A DNA stretch of 64,000 bases from contig NZ_SPPK01000002.1 of assembly GCF_004569505.1 (NCBI RefSeq), positions 124,001 to 188,000 on the forward strand. The letters run 5' to 3'. Below the pieces are notes generated by a model that was not told the origin of the DNA, searched no databases, and worked only from the letters and a program-made list of their open reading frames with translations. Source of the DNA: Dysgonomonas mossii. Its GTDB lineage: Bacteria; Bacteroidota; Bacteroidia; Bacteroidales; Dysgonomonadaceae. This document shows, piece by piece, positions 1 to 7,615 of the stretch; within the stretch, counting starts at the first letter, position 1, and every line of letters begins with the position of its first letter. Both the position numbers and the translations under genes were made by a program.

Positions 1-323
1 TTGAACATGTCTATATTCTTTGGATCGAGATGTTTGCATGGACAACAAAAGGTCGTACAACTTTCAAAAGTATTCCTGATGAATTGTTCGAGAAAACAAA
101 AGGATTGGCTGCTAATCAAGGGTTATACAATGGTTTTCTTGCAGCCGGGCTTATCTGGTCACTGTTGATTGGAGATTCTGATTGGAGTCAGAATATAGCA
201 TTGTTCTTTCTTAGTTGTGTTGCTATTGCAGGCATTTATGGCGCTGTCACTGCTCAAAAATCGATCTTTTTCAAGCAGGCACTACCAGCTCTGATTGCAA
301 TTATTGTTTTATTATTGAAATGA
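1..323 (+). CDS. DUF1304 family membrane protein, 5' end outside the window
   Basis: Small integral membrane protein of unknown function. The reading frame is open from base 3, and the residues before the first ATG at 30 (EHVYILWIE) fit the family pattern in which a His and an LEMF/W-like stretch come before the grr-F segment. The true start therefore lies before the window and the ATG at 30 is internal. The family signature NQGLYNGFLAAGLIW is present, followed by two further hydrophobic segments that end at the C-terminus. About 106 residues are visible. The next gene starts 9 bases downstream, so they are probably co-transcribed. Confidence 0.8.
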   Translation, partial: EHVYILWIEMFAWTTKGRTTFKSIPDELFEKTKGLAANQGLYNGFLAAGLIWSLLIGDSDWSQNIALFFLSCVAIAGIYGAVTAQKSIFFKQALPALIAIIVLLLK

Positions 324-332
324 TTCTGGACT

Positions 333-908
333 ATGCATGAACAACTGATAAAGGATATTTCAATTAGGTATAAAATGCAATCACAAGATATAGAACTCTG
401 TAAAACACTTTTTCAGCCTGTCTTGATGCCAAAGAACAGAATTTTGGAAGAAGAAGGAAAAATTCCTCAGCATTTATATTATATCATATCGGGATTTATG
501 CGCCTGTTTTATTATAACGATAATGGAGATGAAGTTACTACGCATCTCAATTGTCCTCACGGTTTCTTCACTGCCTTTTCAGATTTTATAAACCAAACAA
601 AAGCTTCGGTAAAAGTAGAAACTGTTACCGAATGCCAACTACTTCGTATAACTAAACCGGATTATGATAAATTGGTCAGTATAAGTACGTTTTGGAAAGA
701 TTATGGGATGCAGGTTTTACAGGAATCTGTAATCTATAATGAGGAGCGGTCTAAAGATTTGGCAACCTTATCAGCCGAGCAACGTTATCTTAAACTGATG
801 AGATCTTATCCAAATGTTATTCAGAATGTTCCATTGCAATATATCGCCTCCTTCCTTGGTATAAAACCGGAAAGTCTTAGCCGTATAAGACGAAATCTGA
901 TTAACTAA
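333..908 (+). CDS. Crp/Fnr family transcriptional regulator
   Basis: A 191-residue one-component regulator. Residues about 25-120 form a cyclic-nucleotide-binding-like beta roll that includes the hydrophobic YYIISGFMRLFYY strand. The last 45 residues form a winged helix (VPLQYIASFLGIKPESLSRI) that would bind DNA. No FNR-type cysteine cluster is seen, so there is no sign of an iron-sulfur oxygen sensor. Bacteroidales carry many such short Crp-type regulators of unknown ligand. The position 9 bases after the DUF1304 gene and 65 bases before a reductase gene suggests local regulation, but no operator is recognisable. Confidence 0.85.
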   Translation: MHEQLIKDISIRYKMQSQDIELCKTLFQPVLMPKNRILEEEGKIPQHLYYIISGFMRLFYYNDNGDEVTTHLNCPHGFFTAFSDFINQTKASVKVETVTECQLLRITKPDYDKLVSISTFWKDYGMQVLQESVIYNEERSKDLATLSAEQRYLKLMRSYPNVIQNVPLQYIASFLGIKPESLSRIRRNLIN

Positions 909-973
909 CAAAAGTCAAGTGTAATTGATTTTACGATTCTGAATTTTGTGTCCTAATTATTAAATATAAAACA

Positions 974-1993
974 ATGACACAGAAGAATATCGTTTTAGTT
1001 ACCGGAGCAAACGGACATTTAGGAAATAACTTAGTAAGATTTTTGATTGCCAAAGGATATCAAGTAAGAGCATCTGTCCGCAATATCAAGAATACAAAAC
1101 CATTCGAGGGGCTTGATTGCGAAGTGGTACAGGCTCATATAACCGATAAGAACTCAATGCTTCAGGCTTTGCGTGGTGTTGATACTTTTTATGCGGTAGG
1201 AGCCGTCTTTAAGCTGTGGGCAAAAGATCCGCAAAAAGAGATTTACGATGTGAATATGAATGGTTGCAAAGTCATGATAGAGGCAGCAGTCCAAGCCGGA
1301 GTAAAGCGAATTGTGTATGTTAGTTCCATTGCCGCATTGGATTATACAAAAGGAATACCAATCAATGAAGAATCAGGCTACAATCCCGACCGTAGGGATA
1401 TGTATTATAACTCAAAAAATGATGCGGAGAAACTCGCTTTCGAATTAGCAAAGAAGCATAATATAGAATTGGTTGCCGTATTACCTTCAGCCATGATAGG
1501 AGGCGTGATAGCAGAGCGCTTGAGTAATTCGAATGAAATATTAAAGGCGATATTGAACAATAAATTGCCTATCGAAACCAAGATAACTCTCAATTGGATA
1601 GATGTAAATGACGTCGCAGAAGGTTGTGTTTTGGCTGCAACGAAGGGTAAGTCGGGAGAACGATATATCTTGGCGAATGAAAAATGTATGACTATTACTG
1701 AGTCAATCAAATTGGCTGATGAATTGTTTCCGCAACTGAGGCTTAAAAAGCCGATCCCTGTTCCTCGGTTTGTCCTTTATTTATTCGGTGCTCTGTTAGG
1801 ATTTGGTGCTAAAATATCTGGGAAAGCTCCTGCTATGACTACCAAAGAAGTGAATATGTTTTATGGGTTGGTACAGGATTTTGATATATCTAAATCCCGA
1901 AGAGAGCTCGGTTTTAGTCCGAAGTCTTCTAAGCAAGCTTTGAAATCGGCTTTGTTGTATATGTGGGAAGAAAGAGAAAGATTATTAAAGTAA
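974..1993 (+). CDS. NAD(P)-dependent epimerase/dehydratase, dihydroflavonol-reductase-like
   Basis: A 339-residue extended short-chain dehydrogenase. The Rossmann glycine motif TGANGHLG is at residues 10-17. The catalytic pair is Tyr144-xxx-Lys148, with an upstream serine strand (VYVSS). Such proteins are often annotated as dihydroflavonol 4-reductase or NAD-dependent epimerase. The real substrate in Bacteroidetes is usually unknown and may be a sugar, sterol-like or aldehyde compound. The gene follows the Crp-type regulator. A sequence one base off the TAnnTTTG box lies in the 65-base gap, so it may have its own promoter. Confidence 0.85.
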   Translation: MTQKNIVLVTGANGHLGNNLVRFLIAKGYQVRASVRNIKNTKPFEGLDCEVVQAHITDKNSMLQALRGVDTFYAVGAVFKLWAKDPQKEIYDVNMNGCKVMIEAAVQAGVKRIVYVSSIAALDYTKGIPINEESGYNPDRRDMYYNSKNDAEKLAFELAKKHNIELVAVLPSAMIGGVIAERLSNSNEILKAILNNKLPIETKITLNWIDVNDVAEGCVLAATKGKSGERYILANEKCMTITESIKLADELFPQLRLKKPIPVPRFVLYLFGALLGFGAKISGKAPAMTTKEVNMFYGLVQDFDISKSRRELGFSPKSSKQALKSALLYMWEERERLLK

Positions 1994-2065
1994 TTATATA
2001 ATAAAACTTGTTATAATTTAATCTAAAATCAGTCGAGATTGTTGTATATGGTAAAAGCAATAAAT

Positions 2066-2545
2066 ATGAGTATATACGATTTTACCGTAAAGGATAGTAA
2101 AGGGAATGATGTTCCTTTATCCAACTATAAAGGGAAGGTGCTGCTAATAGTTAATACTGCAACAGCATGTGGTTTCACCCCACAGTATAAAGATTTGCAG
2201 GACTTATATCTTAAGTATAAAGATCAGGGATTCGAAATATTGGATTTTCCCTGCAATCAGTTCGGGAAACAGGCTCCGGGAACAAATGAGGAGATTACCT
2301 CGTTTTGTGAGATGAAGTATAAAACGACATTTACCACCTTTGCAAAAATTGACGTAAATGGAGAGAATGCCGATCCTCTGTATAAATATCTGAAAGAAAA
2401 TAGTAAAGGATTTTTAGGCGATTCTATAAAATGGAATTTTACTAAATTCCTGATTGATAGGGCAGGGAATATCGTTGATCGTTATGCTCCAATAACCAAT
2501 CCACCAAAAATCTCAGGCACGATCGAAAAACTATTGGAAAGATAA
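2066..2545 (+). CDS. Glutathione peroxidase family thiol peroxidase
   Basis: Reduces hydroperoxides. Bacterial members with cysteine in place of selenocysteine usually draw electrons from thioredoxin. Peroxidatic Cys35 lies in [10 protein letters not shown], the Gln is in the CNQFGKQ motif, and the Trp-Asn pair is WNF near residue 123. The start at 2066 (MSIYDF) was chosen because homologues begin there; upstream in-frame TTG (2039) and ATG (2048) codons would add an unconserved tail. No signal peptide is seen, so it should be cytoplasmic. The next gene starts 3 bases after the stop, which suggests coupling to a DNA-repair gene. Confidence 0.92.
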   Translation: MSIYDFTVKDSKGNDVPLSNYKGKVLLIVNTATACGFTPQYKDLQDLYLKYKDQGFEILDFPCNQFGKQAPGTNEEITSFCEMKYKTTFTTFAKIDVNGENADPLYKYLKENSKGFLGDSIKWNFTKFLIDRAGNIVDRYAPITNPPKISGTIEKLLER

Positions 2546-2548
2546 TAT

Positions 2549-2980
2549 ATGCGACTATGGTCTTTACATCCGATGTATCTTGATTCGGCAGGGCTTAATG
2601 CCTCCTGGCGTGAAGGGTTATTAGCTAAGAATGTGCTTTTAGGGAATACAAAAGGTTATACGAATCATCCTCAGTTAATTCGTTTTAAGAATAGCCCCGA
2701 TCCCAATCTTTATATCGACGCCTTTCTTACTGAAATATATAAAGAGGCTGTAAGACGAAACTATAATTACAGTAAGGAAAAGATCCGTCTCATTGAAAAT
2801 ATACGACCAATCTCTGTAACAAAAGGACAGTTAGAATATGAATTTGAACATCTGAGGCGAAAACTTCAAAAACGAAGCCCCGAGTTATTCGATAAATTAC
2901 CAACATTGGCTAACTTAAATCCACATCCTTTGTTTAAAACGATAGATGGAGATGTTGAGGAATGGGAGGTTGTAATGTAA
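2549..2980 (+). CDS. Pyrimidine dimer DNA glycosylase (endonuclease V / DenV family)
   Basis: A 143-residue small repair glycosylase related to T4 endonuclease V, which excises cyclobutane dimers and nicks the strand through an imine formed with the N-terminal amine. It carries the bacterial family pattern MRLWSLHPMYLD, GL...WREGLLA and TKGYTNHPQL. The Glu in WRE (residue 22) matches catalytic Glu23 of the T4 enzyme. There is no Thr2; residue 2 is Arg, so Met1 itself may supply the amine. It lies 3 bases after the peroxidase gene, which suggests a small damage-defence pair. A strong hairpin follows at 3055-3088. Confidence 0.85.
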   Translation: MRLWSLHPMYLDSAGLNASWREGLLAKNVLLGNTKGYTNHPQLIRFKNSPDPNLYIDAFLTEIYKEAVRRNYNYSKEKIRLIENIRPISVTKGQLEYEFEHLRRKLQKRSPELFDKLPTLANLNPHPLFKTIDGDVEEWEVVM

Positions 2981-3054
2981 TATGAGTATAGTTTAATGAT
3001 TCCATTGTTTGATTTATACGATATAGAGTCTTGCAATGGTTCAATAAATCATAA

Positions 3055-3088
3055 AATAATGCAGGTATTTTGCAATACCTGCATTATT
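3055..3088. terminator. Bidirectional terminator between convergent genes
   Basis: A perfect 15-base inverted repeat (AATAATGCAGGTATT and its complement) encloses the 4-base loop TTGC. It lies between the stop of the repair glycosylase (2980, plus) and the stop of rsgA (3100, minus), so it can end transcription from both sides. Confidence 0.8.
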
Positions 3089-3099
3089 TAAATTGAATA

Positions 3100-4155
3100 T
3101 TAGAGATTTTCTTTATGCTTCTTGACTTCGTCTACTAGTTTCGAAAAAGATTTATCTCTTTTACGTTTTTCATGTTCCGAAGTAGAAAAATGCCAAGCTT
3201 CTCTCCTTAGTTTCAGATAGCTCTCATAAACTTTACGGTCTAATGTTCCATTACTTACCGCTTCTAAGACAGCACAGCCGGGTTCGTTTTTATGCTCACA
3301 GTCTTTAAAACGACACAACCCTTCATAGTCAGATATTTCAAGCATTCCCGAAAGGGAGTCCGGATTTTCAATAGCTAATCCAAATTCTCGAACACCCGGA
3401 GTATCAATTAGTACTCCCGATCCTTTCATCAATACCATTTCCCGACGTGTTGATGTGTGCTTTCCTTTTCCTGTGGACGAACTTATATCGGATGTTAGCA
3501 ATATTGATTCTTCGCAAAGTGCATTCACCAGAGAACTTTTCCCAACACCCGAAGAGCCGACAAAAACAACTGTTTCCCCTTCTGTGATAAACTCTCGTAA
3601 CTGAAGAATCGTTTGAGGTTGGTGGATACTTGTAAACAATACAGGCATCTGATCGGCAATGTGCTTGATAGCGTTGCTTATATTCTCTTTCTCAAACTCC
3701 AAATCAGATTTATTGAGTACCAATACGGGACTAATGTTTCCTTCCACTATCTGAGCCATAAAACGTTCAGCCCGACGGACATTGAAATTGTCATCCAAAC
3801 TTTGTACAATAAAAGCTTTGTCAATGTATGACGCAATGGCTTGTTTGTCACATACTGTTCCACTCTTCTTACGAAACAAGCTTCGTTCTCGTGGTAGCAT
3901 ATCAACTATAATCCCTTTCTGGTCATCGAATGGTTGAAAAATTACCCAATCGCCCACACAAGGCAAATCGAAAGTTGATCTACCAAACATCATATTTCCT
4001 GTCAGTTCACATTGGAACATCCCATTCTCAGAGATAACCTCATAGCATGTCCGATGGACTATAGATACCCGTCCGTGAGGCAACGCTTTATGGACTGATT
4101 CTTGTTTTAGTTGGCTTAATTTATCGCTCCAGCCATAAGTATTTAGATCAATCAT
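3100..4155 (-). CDS. rsgA: Ribosome small subunit biogenesis GTPase RsgA
   Basis: Circularly permuted GTPase (EngC/YjeQ) that checks late 30S ribosome maturation. Motifs occur in permuted order: G4 NKSD at 148-151, G1 GSSGVGKSS at 200-208, a G2-like TGKGKHTS near 228, and G3 DTPG at 251-254. The C-terminal zinc site uses C281, C286, H288 and C294. An N-terminal OB-like domain precedes the GTPase. The 351-residue length is normal. Its ATG overlaps the stop of the upstream methyltransferase gene by 4 bases (ATGA), so translation is probably coupled. Confidence 0.95.
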   Translation of the reverse strand: MIDLNTYGWSDKLSQLKQESVHKALPHGRVSIVHRTCYEVISENGMFQCELTGNMMFGRSTFDLPCVGDWVIFQPFDDQKGIIVDMLPRERSLFRKKSGTVCDKQAIASYIDKAFIVQSLDDNFNVRRAERFMAQIVEGNISPVLVLNKSDLEFEKENISNAIKHIADQMPVLFTSIHQPQTILQLREFITEGETVVFVGSSGVGKSSLVNALCEESILLTSDISSSTGKGKHTSTRREMVLMKGSGVLIDTPGVREFGLAIENPDSLSGMLEISDYEGLCRFKDCEHKNEPGCAVLEAVSNGTLDRKVYESYLKLRREAWHFSTSEHEKRKRDKSFSKLVDEVKKHKENL

Positions 4156-4931
4156 AGCTTTGTCTTTTTTGCGATGAAAAATGTATAGCCATAGAATTCT
4201 TTATACTTGTTGTATAATTCCGCTTCGTAGCGTTGAGATGCAACCAGGTCTTCAGCAGCTTTATTTCCTGCATATTTATTCAGGAAAACTTCTTCAGCAG
4301 TAGCTTTAGGAGCAAAATAATACTTTGTCCAACACGTTTCGGGTAAAATAAATGTAGCCACAGGGAGATATCCTGCCCGGTGTATTTTGGCTACCTGATT
4401 GGGTATCGTATCTATTTCAGCATATGAATTCATCCAGAAATCATTTATTTCTGCCGGACGTTCGTCTGTAAACCATGAACTCTCAGAGATAGCCAAGTAT
4501 CCTCCTGTTTTCAAATATTTACGCCATTCGTTCAACCCTCGTTCAAAGCCAATATTATAAATGGCTCCTTCTGACCAAATCAGGTCTAACTCTTCATTCT
4601 GAAAAGGAAGATTATCCATTGAGCCTACAATCCCTTTCACTCTGTCTTGCATGCCTAGCAGCTTTGCATTACGATTCAGAATATTGATAAAGTCGGGAAA
4701 TAAATCCAGTGCAGTAATCTTTCCTTCAATATGCTTGGCAAGTGTCATTGTCTGCCCTCCTGTGCCACAGCCAATGTCGGCAATAAGGGATTTGTCGGTT
4801 AGGTTATCAATAAAGCGAAGGGCTGTTAGTGTTGCATCGGTGCTACCGGGTCCCTGTCGTTCCATGCTAGAGAAAAACTCGCAGATTAAATTAAAATCGA
4901 AATCGTGAATTGTTTTATTTTCGTTATTCAT
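4152..4931 (-). CDS. Class I SAM-dependent methyltransferase
   Basis: A soluble Rossmann-type methyltransferase of about 259 residues. The SAM-binding glycine loop is [11 protein letters not shown], the acidic end of strand 2 is ALDLFPD, and a later motif is [15 protein letters not shown]. The protein is strongly conserved among Bacteroidales, but its substrate is unknown to me. The start at 4931 (MNNENK) was preferred over the ATG at 4970 because family members begin with this sequence. It overlaps rsgA by 4 bases, although no functional link is evident beyond co-expression. Confidence 0.85.
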   Translation of the reverse strand: MNNENKTIHDFDFNLICEFFSSMERQGPGSTDATLTALRFIDNLTDKSLIADIGCGTGGQTMTLAKHIEGKITALDLFPDFINILNRNAKLLGMQDRVKGIVGSMDNLPFQNEELDLIWSEGAIYNIGFERGLNEWRKYLKTGGYLAISESSWFTDERPAEINDFWMNSYAEIDTIPNQVAKIHRAGYLPVATFILPETCWTKYYFAPKATAEEVFLNKYAGNKAAEDLVASQRYEAELYNKYKEFYGYTFFIAKKTKL

Positions 4932-5167
4932 TTCGTTATTTGTATTAGCGCACATATGCAAGCATGACAATGCTATAGCACTATTGTACGCAGATTAAAA
5001 TTAAATTATAATAATATGAATATTCCTCTCAAAAAGGTTTATTTGAGAGTAAACGAAAGGACAATCTGTTTTGAAAGTACAGATTGTTTACAATACCAAA
5101 TCCGATTTATGTAAAATCTTAGTCATCCGGCAAAGATATATAAATATTTAATTATAAATAAAAAAAC

Positions 5168-5209
5168 TGTTCCGGAAGTGATGATTTGATATAAAATCAC
5201 TCCGGAACA
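5168..5209 (-). terminator. Terminator of the bactofilin / actin-like operon
   Basis: On the minus strand a stem of GTTCCGG with GTGAT, closed by its complement and containing one bulged base, is followed by a run of seven T. It lies 34 bases after the stop of the last gene of the operon (5243). Confidence 0.7.
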
Positions 5210-5242
5210 AAGTTTTTCGTCTAATGTTTACTAAAAATTCAC

Positions 5243-5818
5243 TTACCACCAATTATTACCGTTATCTACGGATTGAGCTATTGTTGATTCAGGCTTTTGT
5301 GTATTTATTTTTTTCTGTTCTTTGTATACTGTCTTTGCTCCAGGTATAGGAGAGCTTTTTGGGGGTATATTCGTCTCTTCAGTAAGAAGCTCTCGGGTTT
5401 TAGAAATCTTTTTGTCTCCTATAATTTTTTCAGCTTCTATAAGCTTTATAGCTAACATTGAAACTTCTACTTTTGGAGTGAATGATACCGACCCATTAAT
5501 TCTGCATCCTGTTTCCATAATAGCCTTTTTTGCCATAATTGAGCCTTCTATAACAGCCGAACTACTAATTTGTATGGTGTTCGTGCAAAACACATTCCCT
5601 TTAACTAACCCCCCGATTGTACAATCGGTAGCAGTTATGTTTCCATCAATAGTCGCAGTAGGATCTACTATGGCCCTATCTTTTACAAAAAAGTTCCCTT
5701 TTTGCATTCCTGTAAAGCAAAATCCACCTAAAACAACTTTGTCCTGATTTGATACAGCTATTTCTTCTGCTGTTTCTTTTTCTATAGGTTTGGCTTTTTT
5801 TCGTTTGATGAAAAACAT
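5243..5818 (-). CDS. Bactofilin, long form with C-terminal tail
   Basis: A 191-residue polymer-forming protein (bactofilin family, PF04519). The core at about 45-120 shows hydrophobic right-handed beta-helix repeats such as IDGNITATDCTIGGLVKGN and IEGSIMAKKAIM. A charged, proline- and lysine-containing tail of about 60 residues follows and ends in NNWW. The N-terminus begins MFFIKRKK, a short hydrophobic/basic stretch of the kind that can attach bactofilins to membrane. Bactofilins assemble nucleotide-free filaments used in cell shape and polarity. It is the last gene of the operon, 20 bases after the actin-like gene. Confidence 0.88.
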   Translation of the reverse strand: MFFIKRKKAKPIEKETAEEIAVSNQDKVVLGGFCFTGMQKGNFFVKDRAIVDPTATIDGNITATDCTIGGLVKGNVFCTNTIQISSSAVIEGSIMAKKAIMETGCRINGSVSFTPKVEVSMLAIKLIEAEKIIGDKKISKTRELLTEETNIPPKSSPIPGAKTVYKEQKKINTQKPESTIAQSVDNGNNWW

Positions 5819-5838
5819 TCTTTTATTCTCTATTAATA

Positions 5839-6855
5839 CTATTCTTCTGCGAAATTTGTCACTACAGTTGTTGCATTGCCTATATCAATACCAAGGGCCG
5901 ATTTTGGCCTGCCGCTTACACGTAAAGAGTTGAGAGCATATCCTTTGCTTGCCAGTGTTTCCGGATTATCCAATACCGTTATCTCTGTGAAATGTCCAAA
6001 TTCTGCAATAAAACAGTCTACTAACTCCTGATAATACATTGCGCCCCCACATAAGTATATCCGATTTGTTTTCACAAGGTTGGAGTCATTGATAATGCTC
6101 CGTAGATTGGGCGATATCACTTCCTGATAGTAGGTCTGGATAACATTTTTACGGATCTCTCTTAAATCAACATTCTGACGATTTAAGAAGATATATCCTC
6201 GCTGAAAAGCATCGTCCAGCTGATTTACATTTCTCAACTCGAGATAATATTTACTCCTCAGTTCGTTGATCATTAGATTTACAGCATAGCGGATTCCGTG
6301 TGTACTTACCATTGCCTGTTCTACGATTCCCGAATCGGTGCTTAAGATAGATTCGAAAGTGCCAAAGCCGCAACTAAATACAAAAAAACTACCCGAAACA
6401 TTGGGCTCTCCTTTGCGTATTGCAATTGTGCATCCTACAATTTCGGGAATGACTTCAACTTTTTGCACATCCAGCACAATTTTCTTTTTATTTCCTGCAT
6501 TGTGGGTTGATGCATCATAGTCGAGTAAGTGCGTTTTTTTGAAGAATTCAACGGCTCTATCTCTATAAATATAATAGGTTGAGTAGGGGAAGCCTGTTGT
6601 AATTGTTAGCGGTTGTTCTATCTTGTCCTGTGCCAGCAGGATTGACGCTTTGGCAAGAAGCTGATAATCGATATCATCAGGAGAGGAGTTTATCAGTTTA
6701 TGAGGTAACTGTCCTTCGTTCAAGGCTAGATCACCACAGATATACCATTTGTCATTGTGCTGAATCTTCAGACCATGAAGCAAATCTTTAGAGGTTTGGG
6801 ACAAAACTGTGTTGTTGATCTCAATTAAACTCGGAAAGGATTGAATTTCATACAT
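5839..6855 (-). CDS. Actin-like (ParM/Alp-type) protein with phosphate-1 motif at its C-terminus; apparent circular permutation
   Basis: A 338-residue protein with actin-ATPase segments in unusual order. It opens with YEIQSFPSLIEI, which matches strand 3 of ParM/Alp proteins rather than strand 1. Then come WYICGDLAL (34-45), TITTGFP (84-90), a degenerate phosphate-2 loop FVFSCGFGTFES (158-169), the adenosine-type loop RIYLCGGAMYY (265-275), and the usual actin C-terminal helix ending KGYALNSLR (304-312). After it comes ALGIDIGNATTVV (320-332), which reads like the phosphate-1 hairpin normally found at the N-terminus. Joining the C- and N-termini would restore the standard fold. It lies between two bactofilin genes. 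The family assignment is fairly sure; ATP binding and polymerisation are inferred. Confidence 0.75.
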   Translation of the reverse strand: MYEIQSFPSLIEINNTVLSQTSKDLLHGLKIQHNDKWYICGDLALNEGQLPHKLINSSPDDIDYQLLAKASILLAQDKIEQPLTITTGFPYSTYYIYRDRAVEFFKKTHLLDYDASTHNAGNKKKIVLDVQKVEVIPEIVGCTIAIRKGEPNVSGSFFVFSCGFGTFESILSTDSGIVEQAMVSTHGIRYAVNLMINELRSKYYLELRNVNQLDDAFQRGYIFLNRQNVDLREIRKNVIQTYYQEVISPNLRSIINDSNLVKTNRIYLCGGAMYYQELVDCFIAEFGHFTEITVLDNPETLASKGYALNSLRVSGRPKSALGIDIGNATTVVTNFAEE

Positions 6856-6924
6856 AGGTTTTTTTCAAAAAAGTGTTTAACAATTAAAAATTACAATAAT
6901 AGCATTATATGTTTTATATATTTC

Positions 6925-7299
6925 TTATAGTGAGGATGGCTTCATTATTATTTCGCCTTCATATATACCCCCCTCGTCCATACTCAGATTTTCTGTATTG
7001 AGTCTCCCTGTTATTTGTCCCGAACACTTTATTACTACAGCTTCGGAAGCTGATATGTCTCCTTCGATATGTCCAAAGACAATGAGTTTTTTTGTATTCA
7101 CATTTCCTCTTATTGTCCCTGTCATTCCTATCACCACCGTTTCAGCTTGCTCAATGTTTCCTATTATAGTACCTTCGATACGAATCGCTCGGGTTTGCTT
7201 GATATTACCTCGAAGAGTAAAGCTTTCACAAATTACTGTCGGCATTAATGAGGCTAGATCATCCGGTTGATCGTTTCTTTGAGTTTGTTTTTTTATCAT
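6925..7299 (-). CDS. Bactofilin, short form
   Basis: A 124-residue bactofilin. Nearly the whole chain after residue 25 is beta-helix repeat (ESFTLRGNIKQTRAIRIEG, IGNIEQAETVVIGM, IRGNVNTKKLIVFGHIEGD), with short polar ends. It is the first gene of the three-gene operon; the actin-like gene starts 69 bases after its stop. It lacks the long C-terminal tail of the second bactofilin, so the two may form mixed filaments with different binding partners. No transmembrane segment is seen. Confidence 0.88.
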   Translation of the reverse strand: MIKKQTQRNDQPDDLASLMPTVICESFTLRGNIKQTRAIRIEGTIIGNIEQAETVVIGMTGTIRGNVNTKKLIVFGHIEGDISASEAVVIKCSGQITGRLNTENLSMDEGGIYEGEIIMKPSSL

Positions 7300-7535
7300 G
7301 ATATACTATTCACTTATCTTCGTATATATAAAGAATAGGGATGCTCCCCGGACAAAGAATTGCTAGCACTAAATTAGAGTATAATCATGTAGTGGATCTA
7401 AAAAAGGGAGTGGGACAAAAAGAGGACAATTAAAAATATTATTGTACAATCGATGTATGTGTCTGATTAATATATGTATATGGAAAGGGGAAAAGAGAGG
7501 CGGATGAATAAGAATGCTCTATCTAATAATACGTT
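7300..7535. other. Upstream region of the bactofilin operon, no gene
   Basis: Between the regulator terminator and the first bactofilin gene I see no supported coding sequence. The operon promoter should lie here on the minus strand, but no clear TAnnTTTG box was found; the nearest candidates miss at least one base. Confidence 0.4.
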
Positions 7536-7585
7536 TTTAATAAAAGAACAGGGTTACCCAATGTTTGGATAACCCCGCTCTTTCG
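7536..7585 (-). terminator. Terminator of the TPR regulator gene
   Basis: On the minus strand a GGGTTA / TAACCC stem, with flanking AAAGA / TTCTTT pairing, is followed by a T-rich run (TTCTTTTATT). It starts about 30 bases after the stop codon at 7616. Confidence 0.6.
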
Positions 7586-7615
7586 TTTTTTTATTCTATT
7601 CTTCGTCCAGTTAAT

